Below, one piece after another: positions 58,551-64,000 of a DNA stretch of 64,000 nucleotides. Source of the stretch: Cycas panzhihuaensis (Eukaryota > Cycadophyta); assembly GCA_023213395.1 (NCBI GenBank), contig CM041465.1:218061741-218125740 (forward strand), given 5' to 3'. Every line of letters begins with the position of its first letter. The first letter of the stretch is position 1. Below the pieces are notes generated by a model. That model searched no databases, had not been told where the DNA came from, and saw nothing but the letters and a program-made list of their open reading frames with translations. Made by a program: the position numbers and the translations under genes.

Positions 58551-59198
58551 GGATCACTTTTTACAAATAAGTAAGTGATCAATATATAAGATTGTAGGCC
58601 AATATAGAAGCTGACATCATTGGGTGTACACAACTTGAAACTCAAATATAGGATGCATAATCAACCCAATAACCTTTAACTTATGTATAATATATAGTTG
58701 AGGTTGATGAAGGGATGCTTAGGCTTCTACTAGAATTAAGTTGGCCTTCACTTACGATACCCGTAATTGTGCTTGGTAATGAAATCCAAGTCACAACAGA
58801 GCCTGGGTACTCCCAATCCTCACCCAGTTCACCAATGAGAAGCTATATACCTCCTCTAAAGAGTGGTATGTGCATACCCATGGCTATGATGGATATTGGA
58901 TTGGGTATATTTTAAATTTGTTTTAAAGTTTTAGTTTTCCTGGTTGGTTATCAAGATGATCCCTGATTGAGACACGATGGTATGGCTAATCAAACCTCAC
59001 CAATATTCCAGTTTAGTCCAATCCCAACTTAAAACCTACACCTCCTTTTTGGCATAACATTCTCCTAACCAAGGTATCTCAACCTTAGAAAGTATGTGAA
59101 TAGATATAAGATGACAAAAAATAGCGTACTTGATACATTCCTTTTAGGAAGAGTGAAAAGATTATCGAATTACATTAAATGTACATTTAACTGAAAAT

Positions 59199-59283
59199 AG
59201 AATGCTTGCTTGGAGTGATTTTGGAGTGCTTTCTTAAAGTGTCTTTAGAGTGCTTACTTTGAGTGGTTTTAGAGTGCTGAAAA
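59199..59283. repeat. About 25-bp tandem repeat, three to four units
   Basis: GAGTGCTT.CTT.GAGTG.TTTTAG-like units in succession, the last one partial. Confidence 0.85.
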
Positions 59284-59443
59284 GTAATGCTAATAAGTGA
59301 GTTAGGACACCAGATATTTCTCTAATCTAGTGTTTTTTTTTCTCACTTTTACAATGGGCTTTTAAGCCTTATAAAAAGAAGAAAGAAAATTTCTTCACTT
59401 TTTTTTCCTTTAATACAAAAAAAGCAGTCTTCACTAAATTAAC

Positions 59444-59720
59444 AATAACTTTCTCCCATGATAATGAAATGGAGTGCCAATTTTTGTGCTATAAACTAGA
59501 CTTAGAGCTTCATCTTTAAGAAGTGGAATAATGTCTAAAGGAGTTTGGGAAAGTTTTTAGCAACCCTACAAAATTAAGAGAATATATTTTTTAAGAATTC
59601 TTACTAAAAATAACTGTTGTTTACTAAAATAATAATAACTTCCTCATACGACATTGAAATTAGGTGATGATTTTTGTGATGGAAATTAGACTTAGAGCCT
59701 CATCTTTAACAATTAGAATC
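59444..59720. repeat. 190-bp spaced repeat, two units
   Basis: AATAACTTTCTC..ATGAAAT..TTTTTGTG..AGACTTAGAGCTTCATCTTTAA occurs from 59444 and again from 59634 with changes. Confidence 0.85.
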
Positions 59721-60270
59721 ACATTAATTGGAGCTCTGTGGAATATTCTGTAGACCTGTGAATTTTAGTAAGCAAATTTTATTTCTATAGAAATTTTAAC
59801 TTGCTAATATCTCATTAACAAATGATACCATATGAAATTTCCATCATTTTTTTATCACCAGGATCCCAATATAGGCAAGGTAAGATCATATAATGATGGA
59901 TATTTTAAATGGCTAGAAATTCTTTAAAAATGATAGGTAAAATCTCCCCTTACAATCATTCTTCTAAAAGCTAAAAAATAATTGGCAACATTTCCCCTTG
60001 TTAAATGGACAAAAAGAGGGGAAAGAAAAAAAGAATGAGATAATATGAATGGACACCAAAGGATTAGAATCCTTGGGCCTTATAACTCCTTGTATTGTTC
60101 TTTCAAATATGCAAAAGAGAAAGGAAAAGTAAACAATACAAAATATGCTATAATAATAACTTGAAAATATTTCTAAATCCAGTTTCACAATCTCCTTCAC
60201 CACATGGATTATGGGGGAGAAGGGAGTGATGGCTCCATTGTAAGTGTAAGTGAAGAATATGAAGGAAGCA

Positions 60271-60283
60271 AGATCTGATACTA
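60271..60283 (-). other. Element 6 primer binding site
   Basis: AGATCTGATACTA on the plus strand; the minus strand TAGTATCAGATC differs from TGGTATCAGAGC at two bases. Confidence 0.8.
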
Positions 60284-60285
60284 CA

Positions 60286-60561
60286 TAAAAAGAGTGGATC
60301 TATCCTTCATCTCCATATGCTAAACATAAGACTTGAGAGAAAGAAAGTAGCTCTCACAAAATGGGGAGGTGAGAATGAGCCTCCTCCATTGAGCGTTTAC
60401 TTTTATATTGAGAGAGGGAGCATTAGAGTTAGGTGACATGAAATTACATATAATGTACATGAAAGTGCATTTCACTTAAGTGATTTAATTTAAAGTGCAC
60501 TTAAGACCCTTCTTAGAAATAATCAATTATTAAAATGACCTTGTGATATTAACCATTTTCA
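60286..60561 (-). repeat. Element 6 5' LTR
   Basis: TAAAAAGAGTGGATC to CATTTTCA, followed by ATTAC. Partner of 52934-53231, about 88 percent alike by eye. Confidence 0.93.
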
Positions 60562-60566
60562 ATTAC

Positions 60567-60680
60567 ATCATTGAATAATGGGATAGCATGGATATGTATA
60601 CATCTCACATATCTCGAAGTAGGTAAATGGTGGAAAGTATATGTATATAATAAACCCACATTAAACATTATCTTTTAATA
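60567..60680 (-). repeat. Element 4 5' LTR, second part
   Basis: ATCATTGAATAATGGGATAGC to TCTTTTAATA, continuing 52933; followed by the GAAAT duplication. Confidence 0.92.
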
Positions 60681-61391
60681 GAAATAAATAATGGCTAATT
60701 TAGAAATTAACTTGAAAACCTAGAATCTATGATAAATTATAAAACATTTAGTAATATAATAGCTATCCTAATATAAATCCCATAAAAAAATATAAGCAAT
60801 AAATGTTACAAATATAGCCAAATGAAGGTTAGTTAAGTTATAAGAAATCAATAATAAAAACAAATAAATATAATAGTCAAAATATAATGCAAATCGTAAA
60901 TATACTTCTAATAATGGTTGCTTTAATTTTTCATAATGAATTTGCTCTAATTTTTTCCAATAGTTTCTTAAAATGATCGGGAGAAAGTGAATGGTAAGAA
61001 TAATAAGCTCTTTTAGTGAGGAAGAGATTAGCATAAAATTTTGTAAAAAGGAGGTATAAAACTATGGAAAACAACTCAAAGGTGCATAAATGTACATAAA
61101 TCTAACTCCAAATGGCTTCCTACTTAGTCTCTCCAAGTATTCCTATGTAAAATTAGTCTTAAATGAACTCTACACCTAATTAACTATGCTTTATATACTT
61201 TGCAAATTACTAATCCTAACTCTATAGACTAAATTAGGATCACAATTTCACAAAATTATGGGTGCCTAAGCTTTTTCCCATTGTTTCATACTAACCATCT
61301 TGGAAAACTTAAAATATTAAAAAAGACTTAAAAAATTAAAAATTTCACATGAGTTTTGATTCATTGTAGTGCCTATTAGGACACTATGGTA

Positions 61392-61450
61392 AATTAGAGT
61401 GGCACCACACTGCATTAGAGTGACATCATAGTGTGTTAGAGTTAGCATTG
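61392..61450. repeat. Short tandem motif, about 23 bp
   Basis: ATTAGAGTGGCACCACAC and ATTAGAGTGACATCATAG follow each other, then TTAGAGTTAGCATT: two good units and one decayed. Confidence 0.7.
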
Positions 61451-61757
61451 GACTAAATGAATCTATGATATATTATAAAATGCCATGGTGTTAAAGTAAA
61501 AATCACGGTATGAAACTATGACAAATTAACTTGTTGTAGTGACTAGGTATATACTTCCAAGGTGTGGTAGAAAAGAGAGAATGTTAGAGTCAAAACCATG
61601 GTAGGGTAAAAACTCACAAAAGAAAAATGAAAATGACAAAATAAAAGAGGAATTATTCTATTAGAGTTGGTCCTAACCTTATAGGGATACTATACAAGGG
61701 GGGATACTTGGAGGATTTCAAAAAGATGATTAAGTAGGGTGTCATTAGAAACCAGAG

Positions 61758-61761
<4 letters not shown>

Positions 61762-61853
<92 letters not shown>
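61762..61853. repeat. AT then GA microsatellite
   Basis: About 21 AT units followed by about 24 AG units, read directly. Confidence 0.98.
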
Positions 61854-61856
<3 letters not shown>

Positions 61857-62479
61857 CACATCATTGGAAATTTTAAGAAGAAGAAGACGAGTATTTTATA
61901 CATAATTAGATCATAAATCACTTCACAATATCAGTTAAACCATGGCGTAGGAGATCACACCTGATTATGTCAAAGTGGTCTACAAGCTAATAAACATTTG
62001 GCTCCTTAGTAGTAAAAACTCTTTGAATAGATGATGCAAGGTTATAAATGATTCCAACATGTCTTACAAAATTAACTACTCAATCAAATTTACATTAAAA
62101 AGTCTACTTGATTATGTTAAAGAGTTATGAAATAAAAAACACTTAACTATAGTAGGAAAGGTTAATCTTATACTTGTTATAACATGGCCTAAAAAACTTT
62201 GATAATCTTGACTATCATAAAAAGGCCTAGGGGTTACTTGAACTTCTCTTCTTGTGGAAATATAAAATGCTATGGAGTAATATAGTGTGCCTCAAGAAGA
62301 TTGTAATAAAGGGTTACCAAATAAGTGTAGGATGTTTAGGAAATAATTAGGGAGAAAATGGATGGTAGTTTCTTGGCCCTATATCTAAGGAAGTTATTTA
62401 TAGATAATTAATTAAATTTAGATATGTAATAGTTAGAATAACGGTTGGCTCAAGTGTAATACATAAAGTAGTTTCCTAC

Positions 62480-64000
62480 ACTAATCCCAAAATCCATTAA
62501 AAAATACACTTGATTTAGACCCAATATACTCACTGATGGATGGGGATGAGACCATCACACGACTTTCCTTGGGTACTAAGATGATATTATTGCTTTTAAT
62601 TTAATAATATCCTTATTTTATTTTTAATTAGTTAGATAGGATTTGATCAAACAAGGGCTACGATGAAGTATAAGCAAGACACAAAGTCTTTAAATAATGC
62701 ACCCAATCTAGATATGAAATACATAATGGTAGGTAGGGATGAGACTAGCATGTAATCTACCTTAGATGCCAAGATGGTGCTTTGAGTAATAGTGAGGTTT
62801 AGAGTTTAGTAATTATTTTATGAATGGTCTTCTAAAATAGGTATGGAACATTTTTGTTCTAATTGACATTGGGATGATTGATGCTCACATAGTCCTTTAA
62901 ACATAATTTTATGAGTGTAAGAGTGAAAATTCAAGTGTGTATAGGAAGAGGGAAGTATATAAGGGGCCTAATGAATGTACAATTTAAAGTTTTCAATGAA
63001 GTCTTGGCTAGTAGGGAGGGTAAGAATAAGATTGTTTTAAGAGAAGAACCCACTATTAAAATTCTTCTACAAGTTCTAATGCTATATTAAAATTTGATAA
63101 TGACTTATGTAATCGAGTAGGTAAGACTATATGAAGAATTCATAACAACATATAACTTGTGAATAATAAATGTAATCACACAATCAATTAATAATATAAT
63201 CAACATAATAAAGGATTAAGATAAGATAATGGTAAATGGTCAATCATGCAATCATATATGTAGCACTTAATTGCCTCCAAATGTATAGGAGATCTCATAT
63301 TAATGAATAATAATAAAGCAGTCTTCATAATGAGTCATCTTAGTCTTACAAGAAGAACTAGGTGATCTAATTCATCTTAAAATATATGTTTTACTTATAT
63401 AGTTATATCACCTCATCATTAATAAATTATATTACATTGATACAACAACTAATAAGATCATGTGTAAGAACTTTTTTACATTGACCAATTATAATTTATC
63501 CACTAATTAAACATTATATTGACTTTTGTGAAATTTAATATTCTAACATATATAAGGAGTTAGAAGGGAGTCCATTTTATATTATAAGGAAGTAATAGAG
63601 AAAGTCAATGATTTTAAGATCTAGACTCAAAATGGAACTGTTGACTATAAGGACTAGGAGTTTTGATGAAAGTCTTAGTTAGGTTCTTCTAGAATGAGAT
63701 CTCAATTTATAAGTGAAATATACGTATTAATAGTAAAACCTACTAATATATTTAAATTGGATAACCTTAGAAATTGCACAAACACTTGTAAAAGACATGA
63801 AGGTAGCTTAAGGGATCTCAAACTAGTGGTAAATTCAAGATAAGATGCCTTTTTTCTTTCAAAATAAAAGGGATATATAATCAAAGTTTAATTTATACTT
63901 GTAGAGGAGTTTAGTTAGTTTATGCTCATTATGGAGATATGTCCTAGGTATCTTGCTAGAAAGAAGGGGATCATAGTTTATACTCATTATGGAGTGTAAA
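62480..64000 (-). mobile_element. Probable Tat-like element 3' region, runs off the window
   Basis: Two related blocks (about 62500-62570 and 62685-62770) have a GATGAGAC..C..AC(T)TTCCTTGGG/CTACCTTAGATGCCAAGATGGTG pattern that also occurs in element 5 near 41805-41880. At 63910-63990 the CATAGTTTATACTCATTATGGAG motif appears twice, like array C of element 5. The order and strand match element 5, so this may be the 3' part of another copy. No LTR end is in view. Confidence 0.5.

Larger units (their letters stand above)
58176..60270 (-). other. Element 6 leader with repeat arrays
   Basis: 2.1 kb between primer site and gag, with no domain. It holds three arrays, listed separately. As in the plus-strand copia element, the leader is unusually long. 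Confidence 0.8.
52934..60561 (-). mobile_element. Element 6: Ty1/copia
   Basis: A 7.6-kb minus-strand element with LTRs of 298 and 276 bp and perfect ATTAC duplications (52929-52933, 60562-60566). The coding order on the minus strand is gag, protease, integrase, RT, RNase H. A degenerate initiator-Met tRNA site and a clear polypurine tract are present. The leader is about 2.1 kb and contains three repeat arrays. Confidence 0.95.
36554..60680 (-). mobile_element. Element 4: non-coding LTR retrotransposon, both LTRs split
   Basis: Perfect GAAAT duplications at 36549-36553 and 60681-60685 define it. After removing elements 5 and 6, both LTRs rebuild to about 450 bp (329+121 and 337+114), the interior is 2.9 kb (49717-52586), and a primer site lies against the right LTR, so it is minus strand. 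No coding trace. It belongs to the same family as element 3. The agreement of both rebuilt LTR lengths and of the duplications makes the nesting secure. Confidence 0.93.
60686..62479. other. Right flank without a gene
   Basis: AT-rich; holds a short tandem motif at 61392-61450 and a microsatellite at 61762-61853. The 88-codon frame at 61034-60768 has no motif and AT-driven composition. Confidence 0.55.

Overview
The window looks like intergenic DNA from a large-genome plant. It is AT-rich and made almost entirely of nested, decayed plant-type retrotransposons: Ty3 chromoviruses, a Tat/Ogre-like Ty3 element, Ty1/copia elements and a plant L1-type LINE carrying an RNase H domain. I recognise no host protein-coding gene, tRNA, rRNA or CRISPR array. 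The species cannot be read from the sequence. GC-rich runs inside one repeat remind me of gymnosperm LTR sequences, but that is a weak inference.

Layout. (1) 531-20601 is an old minus-strand Ty3 chromovirus (element 1; target duplication TTATA/TCATA). It was later broken by a LINE (4396 to about 10225), a 1.45-kb fold-back element (10741-12186) and a second minus-strand chromovirus (element 2, 14282-20394, target duplication TAATA) that landed in its 5' LTR. (2) 20637-25420 is a non-coding LTR element (element 3, duplication ATTTT). (3) 25426-27862 holds nothing recognisable except a GATA microsatellite. (4) 27868-36173 is a plus-strand copia element (duplication ATAGG), with the most similar LTR pair here and an unusually long 3.4-kb leader. 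(5) 36554-60680 is another member of the non-coding family (element 4, duplication GAAAT). Both of its LTRs were split by later insertions: a 12.7-kb Tat/Ogre-like element (element 5, 36883-49590) in the left LTR, and a copia element (element 6, 52934-60561) in the right LTR, only about ten bases apart in LTR coordinates. (6) 60686-64000 is flanking DNA with microsatellites, and its right part resembles the 3' region of element 5.

How the parts work together. These are not cooperating host genes. Each element carries, or once carried, gag, protease, integrase, reverse transcriptase and RNase H, or (LINE) endonuclease, reverse transcriptase and RNase H. All copies are broken by stops and frameshifts. 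The most notable items are the two-copy non-coding LTR family, the gag-protease-only Tat-like element whose missing polymerase is replaced by short repeat arrays, the fold-back element, the shared insertion point in the two LTRs of element 4, and the repeat-rich leaders of the copia elements. LTR boundaries and target duplications were read directly from the sequence. Domain boundaries inside decayed coding regions are approximate, and LTR similarities are by-eye estimates.
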